64,000 nt of DNA from positions 744,001 to 808,000 of the forward strand of contig AP017375.1 of the NCBI GenBank assembly GCA_002355455.1. Reading direction: 5' to 3'. Positions 8,558 through 18,723 of this stretch are shown in pieces (the first letter of the stretch is position 1; each line of letters starts with the position of its first letter). Made by a program: the position numbers and the translations under genes. Under the pieces are notes generated by a model, which saw only the letters and a program-made list of their open reading frames with translations, was not told the DNA's origin and searched no databases. The DNA comes from Stanieria sp. NIES-3757. Its GTDB lineage: Bacteria > Cyanobacteriota > Cyanobacteriia > Cyanobacteriales > Xenococcaceae.

Positions 8558-11500
8558 TTAAATTCCATCACATAAATTGCGATCGCTTTCTTTGAGATTA
8601 GGATTATTTTCTAAATAGTCTTGAATCCAATCACAACCTTTTTGTTCTAAATCTTCTAAATTATCAATTGCTCTTAAATCCCACGCGATCGCGGTATGAT
8701 CTTCACTAGCAGCAACAATCTTTTTACCATCTGGAGTAAAACTAATACTAAATAGTTTGGCAGGATTATAACCAGTCAAAGCAGCTATTTCTTCACCTTG
8801 GCGATTCCAAAGTTTAACAGTTTTATCAGCACTGGCAGAAGCTAGTGTTTTACCATCGGGTGACCATGCCACACTCCAAACATGACCTTGATGACCTTGA
8901 AAAGTTTTTAATTCTTCACCTTGGCGATTCCAAAGTTTAACGGTTTTATCGGCACTGGCAGAAGCTAAAGTTTTGCCATCGGGTGACCAGGCGACACTTA
9001 AAACAGAACTATTATGACCAGTTAAAGTTGCTAATTCTTGACCCCTCACATTCCAAAATTTAATCGTTTTATTTTCACTACCAGCAGCAATAATTTGACC
9101 ATCAGGCGACCAACTCACACTAGTTACTTTCTCGTCATGTCCTTTAAGAGTGGCTAACTCTTGACCTTGAAGATTCCAAAGTTTAACTGTGCCATCTTCA
9201 CTTGCAGTGGCAAATTTTTGACCATTAGGACTAAAGCTAATACTTGCTACTTTATGAGAATGTCCTTTCCAGGTCAGGATATTTCGTTTAGTTTTAAAAT
9301 CCCATAGTTTAATGATACCGCGATCGCAAGCAGTAACAAAAATTTGACCATTAGGCGACCACGTAAGTCCCCAAACTGGAAATCTATTGCCATTGACAGT
9401 TTCTAATTCTTCGCCTGCTAAATTCCAGAGTTTAATGGTTTTATCTGCGCTAACCGTGGCAATGACATCACCTTGAGGACGCACACTTACACTATGAACA
9501 AGATTTTGATGACCAGTCAAGATTTTAGTTAGTTCAAAATTCCACTGCCAAAGTTTAATTGTGCCATCATCACTAGAAGTCGCCAGAATCTTACCGTCAG
9601 GACTAAAACTTACTCCCCAAACTCTTCCTTGATGTCCTGTAAGAGTACGAATTAGCATACCTTCAAGAGTCCAGAGTTTAACCGTACCATCTTCCCCAGC
9701 AGAAGCAATAATTTGTCCATCTTTGCTAAAAGCTACGGCGTTAACCTCGTCTCCATGACCTTGAAAAGTATGAATTAATTTACCATTTGTGTGCCAAAGT
9801 TTGATGGTTTTATCACCACTACTGGTAGCTAGCAGCTTACCATCTGGACTAAATTTTACATTTAAAACGCGATCGCTATGTCCGATAAAAGTATGAAGTA
9901 ATTTTCCCTCAACAGTCCAAATTTTAACTGTATTATCTTCACTAGCAGTAGCTAAAGTCTTACCATCGGGACTGAAAGTAACATTTCTGACTTCGTTAGT
10001 GTGTCCAGTCAGAGTACGAATTTCTTTACCTTCAAGAGTCCATAATTTAATAGTAAAATCATCACTAGCAGTAGCTAAAGTCTTACTATCAGGACTAAAA
10101 GCGACACCCCACAAACGACTCTTGTGACCAGTTAAAGTTTTAATTAATTGACCGTCACGAGTCCAAAGTTTAGCTGTTCCATCTTCGCTAGAAGTAGCTA
10201 AAAACTTCCCATCGGGACTAAAACTTGCTCCCGATACCTTATCGTGATGAGCAGTTAAAATGTTGAGTAATTGACCATCTTTGCGCCATAGCCTAACTGT
10301 TCCGTCTTCGCTAGGAGAAGCCATAATTTGACCATCAGGTGACCAAGCCACACTCCAAATGCGATCGCTATGTCCAAAGAGAGTATTTTTTTCAGAAATC
10401 CAGTAAACCGCTTGTTGCAGGGCAGCAGTAACTTGTTGTTTAATTTGGGTATTATTTTTTGCCCAACTAGCTTGTTTGAATTGATGACTAGCTTTTAAGG
10501 CAGTAAGTAAAGCCTCAAATTTTTTTTCGGAAGCAAACTGTAATTCAGAAGAGATGCTGAGATTACTAATTTCTTCTAAGACAAGGGACTTACGACGAGT
10601 TTCTATTTGTAGCGATAAAAATCCTGATAATAATAAAAGTCCTGTGGCGAAGGTAGAGATAGTACCTAATACTACTAATCCCTTTTTAATCGTTCTTTTG
10701 GCTTGTTGTTGTGCTTGTTCGAGAGTTCGATTAGCTTCAGTTAAAATTTGGGTAGCTTCTCGTTCTGCTTTTTGTTCTAATTCTTGACTGGCAGCTAAAA
10801 ATTTATAATCCCAATCACTTAAACTTTTTCCTTGTGACCAAGTTTTAGCATCAATTAAAGCTTTTCCTCTTAATAAACGCGATTCATCCTGACAATTAGA
10901 ATCAATCCAAGCGTTAAAAGTTTCCGAATAAGGACGTAAACCAGATAACTGTCGATCTACCCAGTTAAGATCGAAAACCATCTCATAAATCCGATTGCGA
11001 ACGACTAGGTTACCATTCTGCTTAACTACTAAACCACTGAGTAATAATTCAATTTTTGCTGGACTTTCATCTGCTGTTACCCTTTCACCCTGAAGAATTT
11101 GCTGATAGATACCTAATAATCTTCCTGCTTTTTCCTCATTATTAAGGATGCGATCGCGGATCGTGCGTAAATGTTCTGGTTCGTCTTGTGTTTCCCAATT
11201 ATTAATAATTTGTTTGTGAACTAACTGTTCAATCCAAAATGCTTCTGTACCAGGAGGAACATTGACAATCTGGTTAATCGCTTCTTGACTAGATTTCTTA
11301 ACTAAATCGCAGAGTTTTTGTGTCAAAAAAGGTTGTCCCGAAGTCCACGCCAAAATTTCCTTCATCACAGCTTGAGGATTACTAACTACCGCTTTTAAAC
11401 CCTCTATTAAAGGCTGAACTTCGTTAAATTGAAAACCTTGTAATTCAATTGCCTGACCGATATTAAACGGAGTGCGATCGCGGTCTTGAATTAAGTCTGA

Positions 11501-12061
11501 GGGAGTTGCTACCCCAAATAAAGCAAAGGCAAGACGATTATAATCGGGATTTTCTGCTCGTTGATTGTAACAATAGCGAATCAGGGCAAAAAAATCATCT
11601 ACAGGAAAATTAAGACCCAAAACACTATCAATTTCGTCAATAAAAATAAAAATTTTGGCTGCGTTAACCTCAGCTAAAATAATTTCTTCAATAAACTCAA
11701 TCAATCGCTGATTATTAGACAAATGCTCTTTTTCTTGCCACCAAGCTTTAAAATTAATCTTACCTAAAAGATTAAAACACCTTAATAACTCAAAAACTAC
11801 GCCCTTATACCACTGTTGCGGAGTCAGGTTATTACTACCAATTCTAGTCATATCAATAGCTGCACAACTCATTCCCTTTCTTTGCAGCCGATGCATGGTT
11901 TGTACCCGCAAGCTAGACTTACCCATCTGCCGAGAGTTCAGCACATAACAAAATTGACCCCTAATTAAAGCCTGATACAATTCTCTGTCAGCTTGACGAA
12001 TTGCATAGCAAGAAGCATTAGTGGTAAGACAACCGCCTACTTGATAGTGGTAATTGTTCAT
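8558..12061 (-). CDS. AAA_35 ATPase fused to a membrane segment and fourteen WD40 repeats
   Basis: About 1167 residues from ATG at 12061 (MNNYHYQVGG, the usual beginning of this family; a TTG seven codons upstream is less likely). Residues 1-380 form the AAA-like (AAA_35) domain with P-loop-like NSRQMGKSSL and FIFIDEIDS. A coiled stretch leads to a membrane segment near 465-488 (VVLGTISTFATGLLLLSGF). The C-terminal half holds fourteen WD40 blades, each ending in a variant of VKLW, enough for two seven-bladed propellers. Blades 12 and 13 are nearly identical, a recent internal duplication. Such proteins are thought to be cyanobacterial sensors or scaffolds; the ligand is unknown. Confidence 0.9.
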   Translation of the reverse strand: MNNYHYQVGGCLTTNASCYAIRQADRELYQALIRGQFCYVLNSRQMGKSSLRVQTMHRLQRKGMSCAAIDMTRIGSNNLTPQQWYKGVVFELLRCFNLLGKINFKAWWQEKEHLSNNQRLIEFIEEIILAEVNAAKIFIFIDEIDSVLGLNFPVDDFFALIRYCYNQRAENPDYNRLAFALFGVATPSDLIQDRDRTPFNIGQAIELQGFQFNEVQPLIEGLKAVVSNPQAVMKEILAWTSGQPFLTQKLCDLVKKSSQEAINQIVNVPPGTEAFWIEQLVHKQIINNWETQDEPEHLRTIRDRILNNEEKAGRLLGIYQQILQGERVTADESPAKIELLLSGLVVKQNGNLVVRNRIYEMVFDLNWVDRQLSGLRPYSETFNAWIDSNCQDESRLLRGKALIDAKTWSQGKSLSDWDYKFLAASQELEQKAEREATQILTEANRTLEQAQQQAKRTIKKGLVVLGTISTFATGLLLLSGFLSLQIETRRKSLVLEEISNLSISSELQFASEKKFEALLTALKASHQFKQASWAKNNTQIKQQVTAALQQAVYWISEKNTLFGHSDRIWSVAWSPDGQIMASPSEDGTVRLWRKDGQLLNILTAHHDKVSGASFSPDGKFLATSSEDGTAKLWTRDGQLIKTLTGHKSRLWGVAFSPDSKTLATASDDFTIKLWTLEGKEIRTLTGHTNEVRNVTFSPDGKTLATASEDNTVKIWTVEGKLLHTFIGHSDRVLNVKFSPDGKLLATSSGDKTIKLWHTNGKLIHTFQGHGDEVNAVAFSKDGQIIASAGEDGTVKLWTLEGMLIRTLTGHQGRVWGVSFSPDGKILATSSDDGTIKLWQWNFELTKILTGHQNLVHSVSVRPQGDVIATVSADKTIKLWNLAGEELETVNGNRFPVWGLTWSPNGQIFVTACDRGIIKLWDFKTKRNILTWKGHSHKVASISFSPNGQKFATASEDGTVKLWNLQGQELATLKGHDEKVTSVSWSPDGQIIAAGSENKTIKFWNVRGQELATLTGHNSSVLSVAWSPDGKTLASASADKTVKLWNRQGEELKTFQGHQGHVWSVAWSPDGKTLASASADKTVKLWNRQGEEIAALTGYNPAKLFSISFTPDGKKIVAASEDHTAIAWDLRAIDNLEDLEQKGCDWIQDYLENNPNLKESDRNLCDGI

Positions 12062-12125
12062 CTTTAGAAAGTCAAAAATCAAAAGTTAAAAGGCAGAAGG
12101 TAACTGGTAACTAACTGGTAACTGT

Positions 12126-13541
12126 TTACTGATAAACGTTTTCCCATTCCTGGAAACGAAAATATAGACGATACAACTGACAACTCACCTTAATGTGGTC
12201 TTGTTTTAGCTTTACTAAACCCATGCTTTCTAACTTGTAAGCGGTTGTTGCTTTTAATCTGATACTTTCTTGAGACTCAATTACCTGTTGCAGTGCTAGC
12301 CTTAGTTCAGAATGCTGTTGCAAAGTTACTAAATGTCGGCGGAGATGATTGCTATAGATACCTTTAAGAGAAGGAGCTTCTGCTAGCATTTGTGGTAGGT
12401 TAATATCTCCACGACTGAGATGATAAAGAGCAACTCTAACTAAATAGGGATGCCCGTCAAGCATTGCCATCAATTGCTCGACTTCAGAGTCACCATGCCA
12501 ATTGAGTCCATGACGTTTGGCTACATCTCGTACCTGTTCTTTGGTAAAGTTAGTTAATTCAATGGGTAAGCCAATATTAAAAGGAGATTGATTAATATTC
12601 AGAGGAATATAAACCTCCGTCGAGTGAACCACTACTAAGCGTAATTTTTGCCAAACAGTAACAACTTTGGCTTCTTCATGCCAAGAACGAAGTAAAGCCA
12701 AAAACTCACTAGCAATTTCGGGATATTCAAAAATTTGATTAACTTCATCTAATGCCAAGATTAGAGGACTATCTATTTCAGTCAAGACATATCCTTGTAA
12801 GTAACCAGTACAGCTAACCTTACTACCAATATCCTCATCCCAATAATCAGCCAATTTTGATTCTAGTTGTAATTGACGACTGATATTGGTGCAAAACCAG
12901 CGTAAAAACTTATCCAAACAACTAAATACTTTGCGGTCTGCTTGCTGAAAGTTTAGGGTAACAGTTTTCATCCCCGTCTCTTGAGCATGGGCAAGAATTC
13001 TCAGCATTAAAGAAGTTTTACCCATTTGATGAGGAGCTTTGATCCGAATTAAACTACCTGGTTGTTCAATCTCAGCATAAGTTCTTGCTTCTACAGGAGT
13101 CCGTTCAATATACAAAGCCGAATGAAGCGGGACTGCGCCACTAGGAAATTCAATCAGATTAATAGAATTATTAGTTACTTTTTGTTCTTTAACAACTGAT
13201 AACTTTTTTTTTGGCGATTGTAATTGACAACGACGTTCTAAAGCAGCCCGAAAAGTTTTTTTACTTACTCTTTCTTCCAAGCCTAAAGATAGCAATTCCC
13301 ATAACTCTGCACCAACTCTTTTGACATGAATATCAGAACAGAAATTTTCTTGAGCAACCTGCTCATATTTTTGACTTAACCAAGCTCCTCGAAAGATAGC
13401 TGCTTGAAGGGTAGTTAAGTGTCTACCAATTTTTGCAAATACCAAACTATCAGCAAGCAATAATGCTTCTTCTATTTCTATCTGTGGTTCTAAACTTGGA
13501 TTTGCATCTAGATTTTCTCTTGATAAATTAGTCATCAGCAT
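12126..13541 (-). CDS. AAA_35 ATPase with N-terminal vMAP-type HTH domain
   Basis: 471 residues. About 30-110 resembles the helical domain found at the N terminus of vWA-MoxR-associated proteins (LTTLQAAIFRGAWLSQKYEQVA). The AAA_35 ATPase follows, with P-loop-like APHQMGKTSLMLR near residue 175 and the acidic SPLILALDEVNQIF segment near 265. SPFNIGLPIEL is shared with the AAA_35 half of the next gene (TPFNIGQAIEL), so the two are paralogues in their ATPase parts. It precedes the WD40 gene on the same strand by 64 bases. Proteins of this class are predicted signal-transduction or conflict NTPases; no biochemical role can be stated. Confidence 0.8.
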   Translation of the reverse strand: MLMTNLSRENLDANPSLEPQIEIEEALLLADSLVFAKIGRHLTTLQAAIFRGAWLSQKYEQVAQENFCSDIHVKRVGAELWELLSLGLEERVSKKTFRAALERRCQLQSPKKKLSVVKEQKVTNNSINLIEFPSGAVPLHSALYIERTPVEARTYAEIEQPGSLIRIKAPHQMGKTSLMLRILAHAQETGMKTVTLNFQQADRKVFSCLDKFLRWFCTNISRQLQLESKLADYWDEDIGSKVSCTGYLQGYVLTEIDSPLILALDEVNQIFEYPEIASEFLALLRSWHEEAKVVTVWQKLRLVVVHSTEVYIPLNINQSPFNIGLPIELTNFTKEQVRDVAKRHGLNWHGDSEVEQLMAMLDGHPYLVRVALYHLSRGDINLPQMLAEAPSLKGIYSNHLRRHLVTLQQHSELRLALQQVIESQESIRLKATTAYKLESMGLVKLKQDHIKVSCQLYRLYFRFQEWENVYQ

Positions 13542-13720
13542 ATAGATGTTATGTTATGGACAAAAGTGCAAGAGCAGTCAAAAAAAATCAATTTTAGGCA
13601 ACTCTCCTTTGGTTGCCTCTATGTTTAAACGGTTAATTTAATGCAACGACAGGTTAATCTACACATTTATTTCAGTTTCAATCTAGAAAGCGATCGGGAA
13701 TAAGTAGGGAACAGTTATCA

Positions 13721-13748
13721 GTAGGGGCAATTCATGAATTACCCCTAC
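13721..13748. repeat. REP-like palindrome
   Basis: 28 bp, GTAGGGG and CCCCTAC arms around a self-complementary AATTCATGAATT centre, with one mismatched pair. Same family as the elements at 13859, 18059 and 18388. Confidence 0.8.
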
Positions 13749-13858
13749 ACAAACATGGTGAAGCTGATTCCTATCAACTTAAAAAATCAATCAAATACAA
13801 TGACAAGTAATATTAAGAACCTTGCTAATGCGATCGCATGCTTGTTTGACATCACAAT

Positions 13859-13886
13859 GTAGGGGTTTAGCAATGCCAAACCCCAC
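13859..13886. repeat. REP-like palindrome, imperfect
   Basis: GTAGGGGTTT and AAACCCCAC arms around AGCAATGCC. It is a less perfect member of the same family as 13721, 18059 and 18388. Confidence 0.65.
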
Positions 13887-13954
13887 CCAATCAATCTTGT
13901 TCTCAAATTTAATATATGAAATAATGATATTTATTTTGAAATCTGTAACTGCTT

Positions 13955-14653
13955 ATGGGGGCAAATAATACTGATTCACTAAAAGAACGTATATGCTTCG
14001 GTTTGATTCCTAAAAATTACCTTCCTAATGGGCAACCTAATCATTTCGACTATGGGCAAATAGAAGTTCCAGAAAATTATGTATTCAAATATAAAATTAC
14101 AACTGGTAATTCAATTCCTTTAACGGTTGTTTCTACAAAAAAAGATTTAAGCTGGCATAGAAGAGGTTCAAGAAAAAAAAGACAATTTACCATTAAAACT
14201 CCAAATGAACTAATCATAATTCGGGCCGAAATTACTATAACAATTGAAGCGGTAAAAAATTGGGTTAAAACTTGGTGTCCGCAAAATTCTGTATTAATTA
14301 CACCCAGTAAAAAGTCATTATCTTTAGATAGTAGTGAAAATAATAACAAAAAGTTTGAATATATATACTTTATTTATAATGAACATAGCAAAGCTATAAA
14401 AATAGGAAGAGCTATAAATGTTGAGAAAAGATTCAAATCTTTACAAACAGCTAGTCCCGCAATTTTAAAGTTATTAGGAGTAAAATGTGTTGAAGCCAGA
14501 AGACCACCATACCATGAAAATAACGATTTTCATGACGAGCAATTAATTCACTACAAATTTCATCATTTGCGAATACATAGAGAATGGTTTAAAGCAGAAG
14601 AAGAGTTACTAGAATATATAGAAAAGGAATGTGTAAAGTTACACTTTGAATAG
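13955..14653 (+). CDS. GIY-YIG-superfamily (T5orf172/MUG113-like) nuclease-like protein
   Basis: 232 residues. The N-terminal ~120 residues are basic and unrecognised. From about 133 a T5orf172/MUG113-like domain is visible: YIYFIYN (GIY-like strand), AIKIGRA (YIG-like), NVEKRFKSLQTASP with the conserved Arg, and HDEQLIHYKFHH followed by REWFKAEEELLEYI. This domain is a shortened GIY-YIG relative found in phage and mobile-element proteins and predicted to cut DNA. No partner gene is evident; neighbours are conflict-type genes on one side and alaS, converging, on the other. Confidence 0.72.
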   Translation: MGANNTDSLKERICFGLIPKNYLPNGQPNHFDYGQIEVPENYVFKYKITTGNSIPLTVVSTKKDLSWHRRGSRKKRQFTIKTPNELIIIRAEITITIEAVKNWVKTWCPQNSVLITPSKKSLSLDSSENNNKKFEYIYFIYNEHSKAIKIGRAINVEKRFKSLQTASPAILKLLGVKCVEARRPPYHENNDFHDEQLIHYKFHHLRIHREWFKAEEELLEYIEKECVKLHFE

Positions 14654-14679
14654 TAAAAAAGGTGGGGATTAACCCACCC
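14654..14679 (-). terminator. Rho-independent terminator of alaS
   Basis: Stem GGTGGG (14661-14666) with CCCACC (14673-14678) and a six-base loop. On the minus strand the stem is followed by six T (the AAAAAA at 14655-14660), making a standard terminator for alaS. It lies directly between the two converging genes. Confidence 0.75.
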
Positions 14680-14685
14680 ATTAAT

Positions 14686-17319
14686 TTAACTCAAACCTTC
14701 AATTAATTGCTGCTTCGCTACATCCAAAGCCTCACCTAACTTACTTGCATCTCTTCCACCAGCTTGGGCTAAATTTGGTCTTCCTCCGCCTCCACCACCG
14801 CAGACTTTTGCAATTCCGCCGATGAATTTACCTGCTTGTAATTGTTTTTCTTTAATTATTTTCTGACTAAAAGCAGCAACTAAACTTACCTTTCCTTCTT
14901 CAGGAATTGAAGCTAAAACTACAGCAGATTCTCCTAATTTTTGTTGCAATCTTTCGGCAGCAGCTTGTAAGGATTTAGCATCTAGATCGCCCATATTTGC
15001 TACTAAGATTTTGAATTCTCCAACAGCTTCTGCTTGAGATAATAAACTATCAGATTTAGCCACAGCTAATTCTTGTTTAATTGCTTCTAATTCTTTTTGA
15101 GTTGCTTTTAATTCCGCTTGTAAATTGTTAACTCGATCGCTAATTTCTTCGGGTTTGGCTTTAAAGCGATCGCTCAATTCTCTAACTACTTTATCTCTAA
15201 CATTTAAGTAGTCTAAAACCGATGCACCAGCTACAGCTTCGATGCGTCTAATTCCTGAAGAAATACCCGTTTCAGAAATGATTTTAAAGATGCCAATTTC
15301 GGCAGTGTTGTGTACGTGAGTACCGCCACAAAGTTCCATCGAAACGCCAGAAAAATCAATGACTCTAACCTCATCGGCGTATTTTTCCCCAAACATAGCG
15401 ATCGCGCCTTTAGCTTTGGCTTCTTCTAAAGGCATAATGTTAACATCAGCTTCATGTGCCTCAGAAATCCAAGTATTAACTAAATCTTCTACCTGCTGAA
15501 TTTCTTCTGCTTTTAATGCACGGGGACAGTGAAAATCGAAACGAAGGCGATCAAAGTCTACTAACGAACCTGCTTGAGAGATAGAATCATCTACAACTTT
15601 TCTTAAAGCTGCTTGTAATAAATGAGTTGCGGTATGATTTGCCTGAAGACGACGACGACAAGCGCGATCGATAGTTGCGTTAACTGTATCATTTACTGAA
15701 AGAGTACCTCGTTCAATTTTGCCGTAATGAACAAAGAAACTAGACTCTTTTTGCACATCTTCGATCCGAATTAAAAGATTATCCCCAGACAGATAACCCT
15801 TATCGCCAATTTGTCCGCCAGACTCAGCATAAAAAGGAGTTTGATCCAAGATTATTTGTACTTCTGTGCCAGCTTCAGCGGTGTCAACCGATTTTCCTTC
15901 TATTAATAAAGCTTCAACTTTAGCTGTGACTTGTAGTTGTTGATAACCCAAAAATTCTGTTGAATGGATATGTTCTGCCAGCTTATCTATGCTACCTTGA
16001 ACAGTAAGATCGATCGTTTGATGTGCAACTCTTGCGCGATCGCGTTGTTTCTCCATCTCTGCATTAAATCCCTCTACATCAACACTTAAACCTTGTTCTT
16101 CTGCGATTTCTTGAGTTAATTCCAAAGGAAACCCATAAGTGTCATAGAGATTAAAGGCATCTACACCAGAAATCTGTTTTGGTTTCTTAGTTAATATTTC
16201 TGCAAGTAATTTTTCTCCTCTCTCCAACGTCTTGAGGAATTGATTTTCTTCTCTTTGCAATTCATTTTTAATTGATTGTTCTCTTTTTCTAACATTAGGA
16301 TAAGCTGATTCCGAAAGAGAAATAGCTGTTTCAGCAACTTTATTAATAAAATTACCTTCAATACCAACTAATCTACCGTGACGAACTACCCGACGAATCA
16401 AACGACGCAAAACGTAACCTCGATCCGTATTAGAAGCAGTAACGCCATCTGCGATCAAATGAACTACAGCACGGACATGATCGCCAATCACTTTAAAGGA
16501 TGTTTTAGTTGTTTCATCAGCTTGAGTGTAATCAACTCCTGCAATCTCCGCAGCAGTTTTAATAATCGGCAAAATTAAATCAGTTTCGTAATTATTGGGA
16601 ACTTTCTGGAGAATTTGCGCCATTCTCTCCAAACCCATCCCTGTATCAATGTTTTTATTTTGTAGAGGTGTTAAATTGCCGTCCGCATCGCGATTGTATT
16701 GCATAAATACCAAGTTATAAAACTCGATAAACCTGGTATCATCTTCCAAATCAATTTTCTCATCCCCTAATTCTGGATGAAAATCATAATATAATTCTGA
16801 ACAAGGACCACAAGGGCCTGTAGGGCCAGAAACCCAGAAGTTATCATCTTCTCCCATGCGTTGAATACGGTGTGCAGGAATGCCTATTCGATCTCGCCAA
16901 ATAGCAAACGCTTCATCATCTTCTTCAAAAACACTAACAACTATTCTTTCAGGAGGTAAACCAAATACTGTTGTCGAAAGTTCCCACGCCCATTGTATAG
17001 CTTGTTCTTTAAAATAATCCCCAAAGCTAAAGTTACCCAACATCTCAAAGAAAGTATGATGTCTGGCAGTACGTCCCACATTTTCGATATCATTGGTGCG
17101 GATACATTTTTGGGAAGTAGTAGCGCGGGGTTGGGGTGCTTTTTGTTGCCCCAAAAAGATTGGTTTAAAAGGTAGCATCCCTGCTATGGTTAATAGTACT
17201 GTGGGATCTTCTGGTACTAAAGATGCACTGGGTAAGATTTTGTGTTGTTTCTCTTCAAAGAATTTTAGAAATTTGTCGCGGATATCGCTACCGCTAAGGT
17301 ACTGGAGGGAGTCAGCCAT
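14686..17319 (-). CDS. alaS: Alanyl-tRNA synthetase
   Basis: 877 residues, the normal length for bacterial AlaRS. It charges tRNA-Ala with alanine and hydrolyses mischarged tRNA. The class II catalytic core occupies about 1-250 ([29 protein letters not shown]), followed by the tRNA-recognition region. The editing domain carries the zinc-type motifs NHTATHLL (about 575) and [12 protein letters not shown] (about 670). A coiled coil and the glycine-rich C-Ala domain ([18 protein letters not shown]) finish the protein. The start [10 protein letters not shown] agrees with the family. Confidence 0.97.
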   Translation of the reverse strand: MADSLQYLSGSDIRDKFLKFFEEKQHKILPSASLVPEDPTVLLTIAGMLPFKPIFLGQQKAPQPRATTSQKCIRTNDIENVGRTARHHTFFEMLGNFSFGDYFKEQAIQWAWELSTTVFGLPPERIVVSVFEEDDEAFAIWRDRIGIPAHRIQRMGEDDNFWVSGPTGPCGPCSELYYDFHPELGDEKIDLEDDTRFIEFYNLVFMQYNRDADGNLTPLQNKNIDTGMGLERMAQILQKVPNNYETDLILPIIKTAAEIAGVDYTQADETTKTSFKVIGDHVRAVVHLIADGVTASNTDRGYVLRRLIRRVVRHGRLVGIEGNFINKVAETAISLSESAYPNVRKREQSIKNELQREENQFLKTLERGEKLLAEILTKKPKQISGVDAFNLYDTYGFPLELTQEIAEEQGLSVDVEGFNAEMEKQRDRARVAHQTIDLTVQGSIDKLAEHIHSTEFLGYQQLQVTAKVEALLIEGKSVDTAEAGTEVQIILDQTPFYAESGGQIGDKGYLSGDNLLIRIEDVQKESSFFVHYGKIERGTLSVNDTVNATIDRACRRRLQANHTATHLLQAALRKVVDDSISQAGSLVDFDRLRFDFHCPRALKAEEIQQVEDLVNTWISEAHEADVNIMPLEEAKAKGAIAMFGEKYADEVRVIDFSGVSMELCGGTHVHNTAEIGIFKIISETGISSGIRRIEAVAGASVLDYLNVRDKVVRELSDRFKAKPEEISDRVNNLQAELKATQKELEAIKQELAVAKSDSLLSQAEAVGEFKILVANMGDLDAKSLQAAAERLQQKLGESAVVLASIPEEGKVSLVAAFSQKIIKEKQLQAGKFIGGIAKVCGGGGGGRPNLAQAGGRDASKLGEALDVAKQQLIEGLS

Positions 17320-17642
17320 AGTAGTTTGTCTAATGCAAGTTATTGTATGCGATTGTATTTATTTATTCTTGCATTTTTAGTGCGGTGTGGAATCTTGTGT
17401 AGAGAGGCAAAGGCAAAATACGCAACAAAGCTTTGTAAGCGTTTTCATTTAAATATTAAAGCATATTTACCTTATCAACAGTCATTAGTATCTGGAAAAG
17501 AAATACTGATAAATAGGCTTTAGAAAAAATCAGAAGAAATAGTTATTTAAAAAACTTTTAATAGAATAACATCTGGACTTAAATCACCGTCATTTTTAAT
17601 ATCTCTGATGACAATCAAAATTAAGTTTATTAGAAATCGAAT

Positions 17643-17990
17643 ATGAAAAAAATAATTATTTTTAGTGCTTTAGCTTTGTTAACAGCTTGTCAACCATCTC
17701 AAGAAGCTTTACTCGAACAACAATTAGATAGTATGACAAATAGAATGAATGATGTAAAAGCTAAACTGTTAAAATGCTTAGAGCTTTCCAAAGAAAACTC
17801 AAATACTTATGATTGCAAAACTAGCTTTAAGGAAATTCAAGTACATAGTGAAGCGACATCTGCGTTAACTCAAGAAGCAAAATATGGATATTTAACAGGA
17901 GATTTGACTTTGGTAGCTAAAAAACAAGATGAAATTAATTTTCATTTTACTGCTATAGAAAATATTTTAAATAAATATAATTATTTGTAA
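17643..17990 (+). CDS. Small putative lipoprotein
   Basis: 115 residues. The first 16 residues form a lipoprotein signal peptide, with lipobox LLTAC giving a mature protein beginning at Cys16. The remainder is helical and charged (LLEQQLDSMTNRMNDVKAKLLKCLELSKEN), perhaps a short coiled coil anchored to a membrane. No family recognised. It stands alone between alaS and the REP-associated transposase. Confidence 0.65.
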   Translation: MKKIIIFSALALLTACQPSQEALLEQQLDSMTNRMNDVKAKLLKCLELSKENSNTYDCKTSFKEIQVHSEATSALTQEAKYGYLTGDLTLVAKKQDEINFHFTAIENILNKYNYL

Positions 17991-18058
17991 TATGAAGATT
18001 TGATCCCATATTGAGGTAATCTCAAATAAAATATCTAAAAAGCATTTCATCAACATTG

Positions 18059-18086
18059 GTAGGGGCGAACGGCCGTTCGCCCCTAC
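18059..18086. repeat. Perfect REP palindrome beside the REP-associated transposase
   Basis: A perfect 28-bp palindrome with GTAGGGGCGAACGG as its left half. It lies about 40 bases beyond the 3' end of the transposase gene and differs by one symmetrical base pair from the palindrome inside that gene at 18388. Confidence 0.9.
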
Positions 18087-18127
18087 AGAATATATTGGGG
18101 AAAAATGTGACTAAAAAACAATTACAT

Positions 18128-18685
18128 TTACCATTTTGATGGATTATTAGGATGCAATTGATCTAATTGCCAAGACCAAGGATTATTAATAATATATTCA
18201 CGAATTTTATTTAAAGATTCTTCGTTCCGAATGATATGTTCGTAATAATTACGTTGCCATACAGGTGTGCCTGGTGCATTACGAATTAAATTTATTTGTT
18301 TGGTAACAGAAGATTTAAATCCTGCCATTAATGATGATAATGATTTTGGTTTCATTGATGGAATTATCGATCGATTTGATGATTTTGGTAGGGGTGAACG
18401 GCCGTTCACCCCTACAGGATTTATAATGACAATGCCATGAAAATGATTAGGCATTACAATATATCGATCTAATCCAATTTCCTGGCGAATTAAAGACGAT
18501 CGCATCCATTCTTGTTCGACAATTTCACCGTATTGATTTAATTGCATCACACCATCAATAACTTCCCCAAACAAACATTGTTTTTGATAACAACAAATCG
18601 TGACAAAATAATATCCTGCTTGAGAATAATCATATCCTTGTAATCTGATTGACCGCCTTTGATGTTTTTTTGGGTTATAATTCAT
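18128..18685 (-). CDS. REP-associated tyrosine transposase (RAYT, Y1_Tnp domain)
   Basis: 185 residues of the IS200-like Y1 transposase fold. The HUH metal-binding motif is HFH in MPNHFHGIVI, and GYYFVTICCYQKQCLFGEV is the usual N-terminal signature. The catalytic Tyr is probably in NYYEHIIRNEESLNKIREYI. RAYTs act on REP palindromes and are domesticated single-copy relatives of IS200/IS605 transposases. Two matching palindromes are here: one just outside the gene and one within it, encoding residues around 91-100 (VGVNGRSPLP). No IS ends are apparent. Confidence 0.9.
   Translation of the reverse strand: MNYNPKKHQRRSIRLQGYDYSQAGYYFVTICCYQKQCLFGEVIDGVMQLNQYGEIVEQEWMRSSLIRQEIGLDRYIVMPNHFHGIVIINPVGVNGRSPLPKSSNRSIIPSMKPKSLSSLMAGFKSSVTKQINLIRNAPGTPVWQRNYYEHIIRNEESLNKIREYIINNPWSWQLDQLHPNNPSKW
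18388..18415. repeat. REP palindrome inside the RAYT reading frame
   Basis: Perfect 28-bp palindrome, left half GTAGGGGTGAACGG. It is in frame and adds a short NGRSPLP-type peptide just after the HUH strand, apparently without disrupting the gene. Confidence 0.9.
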
Positions 18686-18723
18686 AAAATTAAATTACCC
18701 AATAGAAACTGTTGGCGAACAGC

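Larger units (their letters stand above)
13542..13954. other. Intergenic region with two REP-like palindromes
   Basis: No gene seen in these 413 bases. It contains two 28-bp palindromes, at 13721 and 13859, of the GTAGGGG...CCCCTAC family listed separately. It separates the divergent vMAP-type gene (minus) from the GIY-YIG gene (plus). Confidence 0.7.

Noticed and set aside
16378-17380. Plus-strand frames across the 5' half of alaS
   Set aside because: All are antisense to the alaS coding sequence and lack support.
17326-17523. 65-codon frame upstream of alaS
   Set aside because: No ribosome-binding site, no recognisable domain, and it overlaps the alaS promoter region.
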